DNA from: Bacillus sp. FJAT-28004 | Lineage (GTDB): Bacteria; Bacillota; Bacilli; Paenibacillales; Paenibacillaceae | DNA: 64,000 nt | Assembly: GCF_001280845.1 (NCBI RefSeq) | Contig: NZ_LGHP01000001.1 | Location: 863,905 to 927,904, forward strand | Reading direction: 5' to 3' | Part shown: in pieces, positions 52,060-59,508 of the stretch | How positions within the stretch are numbered: position 1 is the stretch's first letter | How the letters are laid out: each line of letters starts with the position of its first letter | The notes under the pieces: generated by a model | Told to the model about the DNA's origin: nothing | The model's input: only the letters and a program-made list of their open reading frames with translations | Database searches by the model: none | Translations under genes and position numbers: made by a program

Positions 52060-53077
52060 AGCAAAAAGTTGTGCGGCTCAACTGCTGCTCGCGGCGATGT
52101 CCGTGTCGCTCCTTGCAGGCTGTTCGCTGCTTCCACAGGAGGAAGAGCAGGAGAAGCTGCCAGCTATTAAGGTTCCAAAAATTTCGCAGAAGCCAGAGTA
52201 TCCGGTTAAACGCAGCACTTTAGAATTGAAGGTGAGCGGTTCCGGGAAGCTGATGTCAAAGCGGGAGGAAAATCTGCTTTTTACCGAGGAAAATCTGCGC
52301 GTTTCAGAAGTATACGTGAAAGCCGGCGATCAGGTGAAAAAAGGACAAGTGCTGGCTGTGTTGAATATGGGCGATACAAAAAGCCAAATCCGCAGAAAAG
52401 AGATCGATGTGGAGAAAGCTGAGCTCGATCTGAAGGCAATGATGCGCAATGAAGAAGCTGATGAGGTATTGCTCAAAAAGCTGCAGCTCGACTACGAGCT
52501 GCTGCGGGAGGAGCTGGGCGACTTGCGCAGCAAGCTGGTAGGATCGAAGCTGACCGCCCCATACGCTGGAACGATCGTTAATTTTACGGCAGAGAAAGGC
52601 GATATGACGAAGGCGTACGAGAAAGTTGGCCAGATCGCGGATATGAATTCGCTTGTTGTCGCCGTCCAATTCAGTTCGGAGGATCTGAAAAGCATTGCGC
52701 CGAGCATGGAGGCATTAGTCAGCATAAATACGGCCGGTGATCATAAAGGTTCGGTGAGGAGGCTTCCGGTTCAGAGCGGGGATCAGAATAAGGATCAGAA
52801 TTCGCTTGATTCGTTCACGCTGATTGATCTGCCGAAGCTGCCTAAGGGCGTTGCCCATGGCACGCCGCTGTCCGCTTCCGTTATTATGGAGCGCCGCAAG
52901 GATGCGCTGACCATTCCGCTCGCGGCGCTAAGGACGCAAAACAGCCGCAATTATGTGCTTGTGGCGAATGCGGACGGCAGCAAAGGCGAGGTGGATGTGG
53001 AAATCGGCATCAAAACCTCATCGGAAGTGGAGATTATCAAAGGGCTTCAGGAGAACCAGAAGGTTGTGGGGAAATAA
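52019..53077 (+). CDS. HlyD/MacA-like adaptor lipoprotein
   Basis: A 352-residue membrane-fusion-type adaptor. The N-terminus has a basic n-region, a hydrophobic stretch and lipobox LAGC. The mature part has a biotinyl/lipoyl-like hammerhead split by a coiled-coil hairpin (DVEKAELDLKAMMRNEEADE and on), then a beta-barrel region (TLELKVSGSGKLMSKREENL before the hairpin; KLTAPYAGTIVNFTAEKGDM after it). The start is placed at TTG 52019, nine bases after GGGAGG inside the ATPase gene; the longer ATG 51989 frame has no ribosome site. Together with MacB-type ATPase and FtsX permease it would form an efflux or envelope-stress pump. TAATG coupling to the permease gene. Confidence 0.88.
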   Translation: MYTKWLTAKSCRNKAKSCAAQLLLAAMSVSLLAGCSLLPQEEEQEKLPAIKVPKISQKPEYPVKRSTLELKVSGSGKLMSKREENLLFTEENLRVSEVYVKAGDQVKKGQVLAVLNMGDTKSQIRRKEIDVEKAELDLKAMMRNEEADEVLLKKLQLDYELLREELGDLRSKLVGSKLTAPYAGTIVNFTAEKGDMTKAYEKVGQIADMNSLVVAVQFSSEDLKSIAPSMEALVSINTAGDHKGSVRRLPVQSGDQNKDQNSLDSFTLIDLPKLPKGVAHGTPLSASVIMERRKDALTIPLAALRTQNSRNYVLVANADGSKGEVDVEIGIKTSSEVEIIKGLQENQKVVGK

Positions 53078-55866
53078 TGCGAATGATGATTTATCTCCTC
53101 CTGAAAATGTGGCAAAATCGCTGGTTCACGCTAAGCACGCTGGTCGGTTTGACGGTAGCGGCGGCGTTTGCCATGAGCATTCCGATGTATGCGGACGGCA
53201 CACTGAAGCGGGTTGTCGTCAAATCGCTCCAGGAAAAGACAAAAGGCTTGCCTGCGGGTTCGCTCTACATGAAATATCAGTCGGATGGCAATGGCGGGAC
53301 CGATTTGGCGGGGCTTGCCGAAGCGGAACGATGGATTAGCGATGAGCTTTCCGGAAGGATAGGCTTTCCCGAGCAAGGATCCTCAAGCCGATTCAGCCTG
53401 CCAATGTCTACTGTGCGATCCGCCAATACCAAAGCTGGAGGCACGAACCGATTGGTCCGCATGGAGCTTGCGTCGCAGAGCGGGATTCCCGAGCTGACCG
53501 AGCTCGTGGAGGGAAAGCTGCCTCGCGACGGTATGCAAGGCGGCGTCATTGAAGCGATCGTGCTGAACGAGACGCTTAGCCGTTACGGCTGGAAGATCGG
53601 CGATTCCTTCTATTATGATGCGAAAAATAGCGGCGGCAGTACCAAGCGGCTGAGCGTGCGGATTGTAGGAGCCTACAAGCTGCAAGACGAGACGGATTTG
53701 CGCTGGGCCATTGACGGGAAAGAAAAACTGGCCGATTCGCTAATCGTTAACCATAAAACAATGATCGATACCTTGCTTGCAGAAAACAAGTTTAATCTAG
53801 ATTCTGCCGGCTGGTTCTATGCGTTCGACCTGCAGGATATTCGGATTAGCGATCTGTCGCCTTTGATATCCGAGCTGCAGCGGCTGGAGATCAATCTGCA
53901 CCAAATGCTGGAGAACACGAAGGTTAATTTGAATTTTATTGACATGCTGTACGATTTCCAGCGGCAGAGCCTGATGCTGCAGGCGATGCTGTTCGCGCTT
54001 GCAGCGCCGGTGCTGGCGATGGTGATGTATTTTATAACGCTAAACGCGCAGCAATCTCTCGCCCGGCAGCGAAGCGACATTGCCGTGCTGCAAAGCCGCG
54101 GCACGAGTCCAAAGCAGATAACGATGCTGTATGCAATCGAAGCGATACTGCTCGGCTGCGCCGCATTGCTGATTGGCCTTTTTCTCGCCTGGCTGATGGC
54201 CAAAACGATCGGCTCCTCCAGCGGCTTCCTTTCGTTCGTCGGCCGCAAGTCGATTCCTGTCGGATGGAATAGGGATTCCTGGCTGTTTGGCATCGGGGCA
54301 ACCGCGCTGGCTGTCTTCGCTACCGTTGCCCCGATTCGGGCGTACGCAGGCGATTCCATCATACAGCATACGCAGCAGCGGGCTAGAGCCGACAGACCGC
54401 CGTTTTGGCAGCGGCTGTATCTGGACGTTGCATTATGCGGTTTGGCGGCGGCAGGCTGGTACTTGCTGCATACCGGTCAAATCGCTTCCGTTAGCGAGAG
54501 CGGCGGCGCTGCAGAAATACAGCCCGTGATCTTCGTCATTCCGGCACTGCTTATTTTTGCAGCGGGGCTTCTCAGCTTGCGATTCTGGCCGCTGCTGCTC
54601 CGTTTGTGGAACAGGGTCATGAAGAACAGCATGCCGGTTCCGGTTTATCTTACGCTTACTCAGATGTCTAGGTCGGCTGTCTCCTATTATCCGCTGATGA
54701 TCCTGCTTATCCTCACGATTGGGCTTGGCGTTTACAATGCCTCGGCCGCCCGGACGATTGACGTAAACGTGTCGGACCGCACGCACTACCAATATGGAAG
54801 CGATGTTGTGCTCAATGCGGCATGGGAAGGCGTTCAGGATGAGGAAGATCCAGATAAAATTTATTATACCGAGCCGTCCTTCGAGGCATTCAGCAAGCTG
54901 GATGGCGTGGAGGGGGCCGCTCGGGTCATGAAAGCAACCGGTAAATTCGAGATTAGCGGCAAGGCGGCTGGCACGGGGAAGCTTGTCGGCATCGACAACG
55001 ATGATTTTGCCAAGGCGGCATGGTTCCGCGAGGATTTATTTCCCGTTCATCCCTACCTATATCTCGATGCGCTAGGAACGGCGGAGCAAGCCGCGCTGGT
55101 ATCGGATGCTTTTGCAGCGAAACATGGATTAAAGGAAGGCGACCCGCTGCGCATGATCGTTGGATACGATAATGTGCCTGTTGATTTTGTTATTGTCGGC
55201 ATCGTCAGTTATTGGCCGAGCCTGTATTCGGAGGAGGCGCATTTCCTCATAGCGAACCTCGACTATATTTATCAGCAGGTCGAAAAAACTCCTTATGATG
55301 TATGGCTGAAGCTGGAGGAAGACGCCAAGCTTGTGCCGATACTTGAGACGCTGGCGGATCGCGGCTTCTCGGTCGCCAAGGTGGAGGATGTGCGAGGCGA
55401 GCTCAGAGAGCGCCGGAACCATCCGGCTCAAGGCGGCGTGTTCGGAATTCTTAGCCTGGGCTTTCTCATTTCGCTGCTTGTCTCTCTGCTCGGCTATTTG
55501 ATTTTCTGGTTTTTCACCTTGGCGCGCCGGGTGGTCCAGTTAGGTATATTGAGGGCGATGGGGCTATCCCGCGGGCAGGTGACGGGCATGCTGCTGCTTG
55601 AGCAGCTGCTGACTATCGGCTTGTCGGTAGCGGTCGGAATCGGACTTGGCACGCTGGCCAGCCGTCTTTTCCTACCGTTTTTGCAAAGCGGAAGCGAGCT
55701 TGGATCGCGTCAGGTTCCGCCTTTCCGGATTGTGTTCGAAGCGGCGGATACGTTCAAGCTGTATATCGCCACCGGCATCATGCTGGCGGCTGGCGTGAGC
55801 ATGCTTATTTTGCAAATGCGGCGTTTGCGCATCACGCAGGCCGTTAAGCTGGGCGAAGAACGATAG
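53077..55866 (+). CDS. Large FtsX-like ABC permease (two FtsX domains)
   Basis: A 929-residue membrane protein. A first TM helix (about 16-36) precedes an extracytoplasmic domain of about 250 residues. A three-helix FtsX domain spans about 300-420 (QQSLARQRSDIAVLQSRGTS). Further TM helices lie at about 450-560, then a second extracytoplasmic domain and a final FtsX domain (about 785-920, LARRVVQLGILRAMGLSRGQ). The doubled arrangement resembles BceB/YknZ-like or lipoprotein-release permeases enlarged by duplication. It begins at TAATG, overlapping the adaptor stop. The export substrate is unknown; antibiotic/peptide or lipoprotein transport is likely from the family. Confidence 0.9.
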   Translation: MRMMIYLLLKMWQNRWFTLSTLVGLTVAAAFAMSIPMYADGTLKRVVVKSLQEKTKGLPAGSLYMKYQSDGNGGTDLAGLAEAERWISDELSGRIGFPEQGSSSRFSLPMSTVRSANTKAGGTNRLVRMELASQSGIPELTELVEGKLPRDGMQGGVIEAIVLNETLSRYGWKIGDSFYYDAKNSGGSTKRLSVRIVGAYKLQDETDLRWAIDGKEKLADSLIVNHKTMIDTLLAENKFNLDSAGWFYAFDLQDIRISDLSPLISELQRLEINLHQMLENTKVNLNFIDMLYDFQRQSLMLQAMLFALAAPVLAMVMYFITLNAQQSLARQRSDIAVLQSRGTSPKQITMLYAIEAILLGCAALLIGLFLAWLMAKTIGSSSGFLSFVGRKSIPVGWNRDSWLFGIGATALAVFATVAPIRAYAGDSIIQHTQQRARADRPPFWQRLYLDVALCGLAAAGWYLLHTGQIASVSESGGAAEIQPVIFVIPALLIFAAGLLSLRFWPLLLRLWNRVMKNSMPVPVYLTLTQMSRSAVSYYPLMILLILTIGLGVYNASAARTIDVNVSDRTHYQYGSDVVLNAAWEGVQDEEDPDKIYYTEPSFEAFSKLDGVEGAARVMKATGKFEISGKAAGTGKLVGIDNDDFAKAAWFREDLFPVHPYLYLDALGTAEQAALVSDAFAAKHGLKEGDPLRMIVGYDNVPVDFVIVGIVSYWPSLYSEEAHFLIANLDYIYQQVEKTPYDVWLKLEEDAKLVPILETLADRGFSVAKVEDVRGELRERRNHPAQGGVFGILSLGFLISLLVSLLGYLIFWFFTLARRVVQLGILRAMGLSRGQVTGMLLLEQLLTIGLSVAVGIGLGTLASRLFLPFLQSGSELGSRQVPPFRIVFEAADTFKLYIATGIMLAAGVSMLILQMRRLRITQAVKLGEER

Positions 55867-55955
55867 CCTGATGCAAATGATTCTCCAACTTAACTTATTC
55901 ATGAAGAGTATTCTGAGCGCAATTTGATGAACAACACGGCAAAGGAGGCTCTGCG

Positions 55956-56879
55956 ATGATCCATTGCGAAGGATTGGTAAAAATTTTTAAAACCGACGAC
56001 ATTGAGGTCGTTGCCTTGCAGGGCCTGAACATGACAGTCGAACAGGGCGAAATGATGGCGATTATCGGCAACAGCGGCAGCGGCAAATCGTCGCTGCTCA
56101 ACATTCTGGGCGGCCTCGACCGGCCTTCCGCAGGGCATGCGGTCGTAGGTTCATGGAATCTGCTCAAGATGACCAAAGAGCAACTCATCGAATACAAGCG
56201 TAAAACGGTCGGTTTTATTTGGCAAAATAACGGGAGGAATCTGGTTCCTTACCTCACCGCCCTGCAAAATGTCGAGCTTCCGATGATTATCCAAGGCAAG
56301 GTGGATTCGGCTTACGCCAAACAACTGCTCACCGCCGTTGGTCTTGAGCATCGGATGGGCAGCCGGCTTACGCAGCTGAGCGGCGGCGAGCAGCAGCGGG
56401 TGGCAATCGCGATTGCGCTGGCCAATCGCCCGCAGCTCGTACTCGCCGATGAGCCGACTGGCTCGGTCGACAGCGCAACGGGCGAGCAAATTCTCGATAT
56501 ATTCCGCCGCCTGAACCGTGACATGGGAGTCACGATCGTCATCGTCACGCATGATCTCTCCGTTGCAGACAAGGTGGATCGGGTCGTTGCGATCCGCGAC
56601 GGCTTAACCAGCTCGGAATGGATCAAGCAGGCAGCAGGTGAATTTCCTTCAGGCATAGCCAGCAATAGCGCTTTGGCAGAGGGAGTCACCGATTCCCGCT
56701 TCGGCGCGCAGCACAAAGAATATGTAGTCATTGACCGCGTCGGCCGGCTGCAAATTCCGAAGGCTTATTTGGAAGCGATGAACGTAGATGGCAAAGCGGT
56801 GCTTGAATTCGATGGCAAACGGGTGACACTCGGACCAATTGAAGCTTCGCCATCCTCCGCCTCGCCGGATCGGAGGTGA
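55956..56879 (+). CDS. MacB-type ABC ATPase with C-terminal AbrB-like domain
   Basis: A 307-residue protein with a complete ATPase in the first 225 residues: Walker A GNSGSGKSS, signature LSGGEQQR, Walker B LVLADEPTGSVD and H-loop IVTHD. After a linker the tail (about 255-297) reads YVVIDRVGRLQIPKAYLEAM, then NVDGKAVLEF and GKRVTLGP. That matches the swapped-hairpin AbrB/SpoVT DNA-binding fold, including the conserved GR-x-x-IPK turn. A transporter ATPase carrying such a domain could couple transport to gene control, or use it for dimerisation. Ribosome site AAAGGAGG. It is immediately followed by the sigma factor gene. Confidence 0.88.
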   Translation: MIHCEGLVKIFKTDDIEVVALQGLNMTVEQGEMMAIIGNSGSGKSSLLNILGGLDRPSAGHAVVGSWNLLKMTKEQLIEYKRKTVGFIWQNNGRNLVPYLTALQNVELPMIIQGKVDSAYAKQLLTAVGLEHRMGSRLTQLSGGEQQRVAIAIALANRPQLVLADEPTGSVDSATGEQILDIFRRLNRDMGVTIVIVTHDLSVADKVDRVVAIRDGLTSSEWIKQAAGEFPSGIASNSALAEGVTDSRFGAQHKEYVVIDRVGRLQIPKAYLEAMNVDGKAVLEFDGKRVTLGPIEASPSSASPDRR

Positions 56880-56887
56880 GTGGACGC

Positions 56888-57367
56888 ATGGAACAGGAAG
56901 CAGCCGATCTGAATGATCTGTATGCGGCGCATTCCGTCTATTTGAACAAATCAATGTACTATTTGACCCGCAATCGCGAGGAAGCGGCTGATCTGGTGCA
57001 GGAGGCTTTCTTGCGGTTATGCCTGCAGGACAGCTTGCCCCATAATCCGAAATCATGGCTGTCTCAAACCGGATACCGACTGTTCATCGACAAATGGCGC
57101 CGCACGAAGCGGGTTTCCTTTCTGCCGATTGATTATTATACCGTGTCGAGCCAGACCACACCTGAGCAAGCCGTTCTCGATATGGAATTCGAAAGGCTTG
57201 TGTATCAACTGCTTTTGCGATTCAAGCCACGAATGCGCACTGCGTTATACTTGCGTATATACAAGCAATTCAGCTATGAAGAAATTGCAAGCCTGCTCGA
57301 TTGCTCCGAAAACACGGTGAAGTCCTACATCCGCCGCGGCAGAGCACAATTGTCCAAGTGGCTGTAA
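56888..57367 (+). CDS. ECF-like RNA polymerase sigma-70 family sigma factor
   Basis: A 159-residue protein with region 2 (LNDLYAAHSVYLNKSMYYLT, then REEAADLVQEAFLRL) and region 4 (ALYLRIYKQFSYEEIASLLD, then SENTVKSYIRRGRAQLSKWL). The short form lacking regions 1 and 3 is typical of extracytoplasmic-function sigma factors. The start is ATG 56888 behind CGGAGG; the in-frame GTG 56876 overlaps the ribosome site. It is last gene of the exporter operon and no anti-sigma gene follows. It may redirect polymerase in response to the envelope signal; control could come through the fused ATPase or other transport components. Confidence 0.9.
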   Translation: MEQEAADLNDLYAAHSVYLNKSMYYLTRNREEAADLVQEAFLRLCLQDSLPHNPKSWLSQTGYRLFIDKWRRTKRVSFLPIDYYTVSSQTTPEQAVLDMEFERLVYQLLLRFKPRMRTALYLRIYKQFSYEEIASLLDCSENTVKSYIRRGRAQLSKWL

Positions 57368-57391
57368 GCTGGCACTAAGCAGCCGCTTTTT
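57358..57391 (+). terminator. Possible terminator at the sigma factor stop
   Basis: GTGGCTG pairs with CAGCCGC (one G-T) around a 15-nt loop and is followed by TTTTT. It overlaps the last codons. Confidence 0.6.
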
Positions 57392-57502
57392 AAAACAAAC
57401 TTTTTTCGGAGGAATTATGATTGGTGTTGCGTGGTTTTCAAACAAAAATGATGTTCAATAGCAATGTGGTTTCCGGAGGCTAAGATATCTCGACAAAATA
57501 AT

Positions 57503-57556
57503 ATATGGAAAAAGCTTTCCAAGGTACATACGTACCTCGGAAAGCTTTTTCCATAT
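57503..57556. terminator. 25-bp terminator-like hairpin before element copy 4
   Basis: Arms 57503-57527 and 57532-57556 pair with one mismatch around ATAC. The stem contains AAGCTTTCC and GGTAC, the same words as the terminator at 21665, which likewise stands just before a copy of the element. T-runs occur within the arm rather than after it. Confidence 0.7.
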
Positions 57557-57569
57557 ATTGATAAAATTA

Positions 57570-57653
57570 TAGTGTTTTCGGTATTGTACGAGGGAAAAGT
57601 ACAGCGTATTTCATTTATTACAGTATTAATTTGTACAGTTTTTACGTGATAAT
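57570..57653 (+). promoter_or_regulatory. Conserved 84-bp upstream element, copy 4
   Basis: Gap-free match to copies 1-3; GATAAT at 57648-57653, YesM start codon 47 bp further. It places the yesMN operon under the same control as the glycan genes some 30 kb away. Confidence 0.85.
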
Positions 57654-57699
57654 AAAGATTCACAGCGAAGGTGAACACAGAGGGGAGGACGGCTGAGTT

Positions 57700-59508
57700 A
57701 TGAAAACGGTTCAATCCAAATTGTTGATTATGTTTATAGTCGTAACTTTACTGCCGGTAATTACAATGGGGACGTACGCTTATTGGATATCCGTTAACGC
57801 CGCGAAGCAGAATGCCGGACAAGCGATGCAGGCAGCCCTCGAACAAATAGGCAAGAACCTTGATTTTCAACAACGGATGTACCTAAAATACATGGATTAT
57901 ATGGTCTCTTCGACTGATCTCAAAGCGATTTTTTATAATAGCGATTTTAACCGGACGACGGTTCAGACCTGGGATGTTTACCGAAAACTAGACATTATCA
58001 TGAACGGCCTATTTCTACGCGAAGAGTCTGTCGCAGCGGTCGCTTTATATAAAAATAATCAGTTGGTATACAGATTCAAGGGAGTTCAGAGCAATGATCT
58101 GCAGGGCCTTGGTAATACAGATTTGTATGAAACCGTGATGTCACACAAAGGCAGAGTTCAGATGCATACGATGCAAATGATCAATAAGGATTCTGGAGGA
58201 AAGGAAAACTACTATATATTCGGAAGAAGACTTTACGACAATATAGATCGTCACGAGGAAGAAGCTTATAACGCAGGTGTATTCTTATTTGTTCCAGAAA
58301 AGTTTTTTTCGGATATTTTTCGAATGGGAAATGAACAAGGAGAGAATATCGTTATGATCAGCAGCCTAAGAGGACAAATTCTTTCCCATACGGATAGTGA
58401 GAAGATTGGAAGTCGCCTGAATTTTGAGGGAGTTACGGGATTGCCAGAGCATACGATGAATGGAAGCTACCCCTCGGTAGTGAATGGGAAACAGGTGATG
58501 ATAGGGTATTACCGTCTTCCACAATGGGATATGCAGGTCATTCAGATCATTCCCCAAGATGTGTTTATAGGAAAGATTCGGCCCATTGCCAATTCGACTG
58601 TGATTCTCAGTGTCCTGCTGTTTCTTGTTTTACTATTCTTATCTTGGTTTATCGCACGAAAACTCTCAAGACCAGTACGAAAGCTGATAGTGGCGATGAG
58701 GCAGATGCAGAATGGAAATTTTGATATCCAGATCGAGCCAAACTTTGATTATGAATTTAATATTCTGGCAAGTTCATTTAATTATATGGCCGTTCGGTTG
58801 AAGGAATCCGTTGCACGGCTTATCGATGAGGAGAAACGGAGGGGTGAAATCGAGCTGCATATGCTTCAGTACCAAATCAATCCTCATTTTGTGAATAATA
58901 CAATAGGTTCTATTCGATTATATGCCCTTACGCAAGGAGCCCATCAGGTAGCCGAGGTGCTTCATGTGTTGGCCAGGTTGTTTCAGAGGACCCTTGGAAG
59001 CTCAGGACAGCTGATTCGCGTAAGATCGGAATTAGCTAATATTAAAGATTACATTCGGATTCATAAGATGCAATATATGGGTGAGATGGGATTCGAGGTC
59101 GAGATAAATGACGAGGTAACGGATGTATATATGCCGAATCTACTCTTGCAGCCGTTAGTAGAAAATGCGCTTTTTCACGGTTTAAATTCGGCCCCAGCAG
59201 ATCCTATCTTGTCCATAAAGGTAAGGAAGGAGGGGGAGGAGCTAGTCATATCTGTTTGTGACAATGGCGTGGGAATGAGTAAAGAAAGAATCGAAGAAAT
59301 TATGTCAGGGGAGGATCGACTGCCAGACCGTTTAAACAAAATCGGGGTTCAGAACGTCGACAAACGCTTGAAATTGTATTACGGTCCCCAGTATGGGGTA
59401 ACGTTGATCAGTATCCCAAGCAAGGGTACAGAGGCCTTGGTTCGATTGCCCTGCATATACAAAGAAGGAGGGCCATCCCTTGAAAAAAGTCATTATAGTG
59501 GACGATAA
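57700..59508 (+). CDS. YesM-type sensor histidine kinase
   Basis: A 602-residue membrane kinase. TM1 lies at about 8-29 and TM2 at about 300-318, enclosing an extracytoplasmic Cache-like sensor (LDIIMNGLFLREESVAAVAL). A HAMP domain follows (KLSRPVRKLIVAMRQMQNGN). The His_kinase motif is LQYQINPHFVNNTIGSI with phosphorylated H396; the usual NPHFLYN is NPHFVNN here. The ATPase domain shows LLQPLVENALFHGL and CDNGVGMS. Ribosome site GGGGAGGA. It overlaps the yesN-like gene by 29 bp. The pair usually controls nearby LplBC-type importers in response to glycan breakdown products. Confidence 0.93.
   Translation: MKTVQSKLLIMFIVVTLLPVITMGTYAYWISVNAAKQNAGQAMQAALEQIGKNLDFQQRMYLKYMDYMVSSTDLKAIFYNSDFNRTTVQTWDVYRKLDIIMNGLFLREESVAAVALYKNNQLVYRFKGVQSNDLQGLGNTDLYETVMSHKGRVQMHTMQMINKDSGGKENYYIFGRRLYDNIDRHEEEAYNAGVFLFVPEKFFSDIFRMGNEQGENIVMISSLRGQILSHTDSEKIGSRLNFEGVTGLPEHTMNGSYPSVVNGKQVMIGYYRLPQWDMQVIQIIPQDVFIGKIRPIANSTVILSVLLFLVLLFLSWFIARKLSRPVRKLIVAMRQMQNGNFDIQIEPNFDYEFNILASSFNYMAVRLKESVARLIDEEKRRGEIELHMLQYQINPHFVNNTIGSIRLYALTQGAHQVAEVLHVLARLFQRTLGSSGQLIRVRSELANIKDYIRIHKMQYMGEMGFEVEINDEVTDVYMPNLLLQPLVENALFHGLNSAPADPILSIKVRKEGEELVISVCDNGVGMSKERIEEIMSGEDRLPDRLNKIGVQNVDKRLKLYYGPQYGVTLISIPSKGTEALVRLPCIYKEGGPSLEKSHYSGR

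Larger units (their letters stand above)
57368..57699. other. Intergenic region with long hairpin and conserved element
   Basis: 332 bp containing the 25-bp hairpin at 57503, copy 4 of the 84-bp element (57570-57653) and the GGGGAGGA ribosome site of the YesM gene. Nothing else is recognised. Confidence 0.65.

Noticed and set aside
53817..54369. Long antisense frames inside the GC-rich FtsX permease gene
   Set aside because: Antisense frames stay open by chance in GC-rich coding DNA; the plus-strand frame has clear membrane helices and FtsX motifs.
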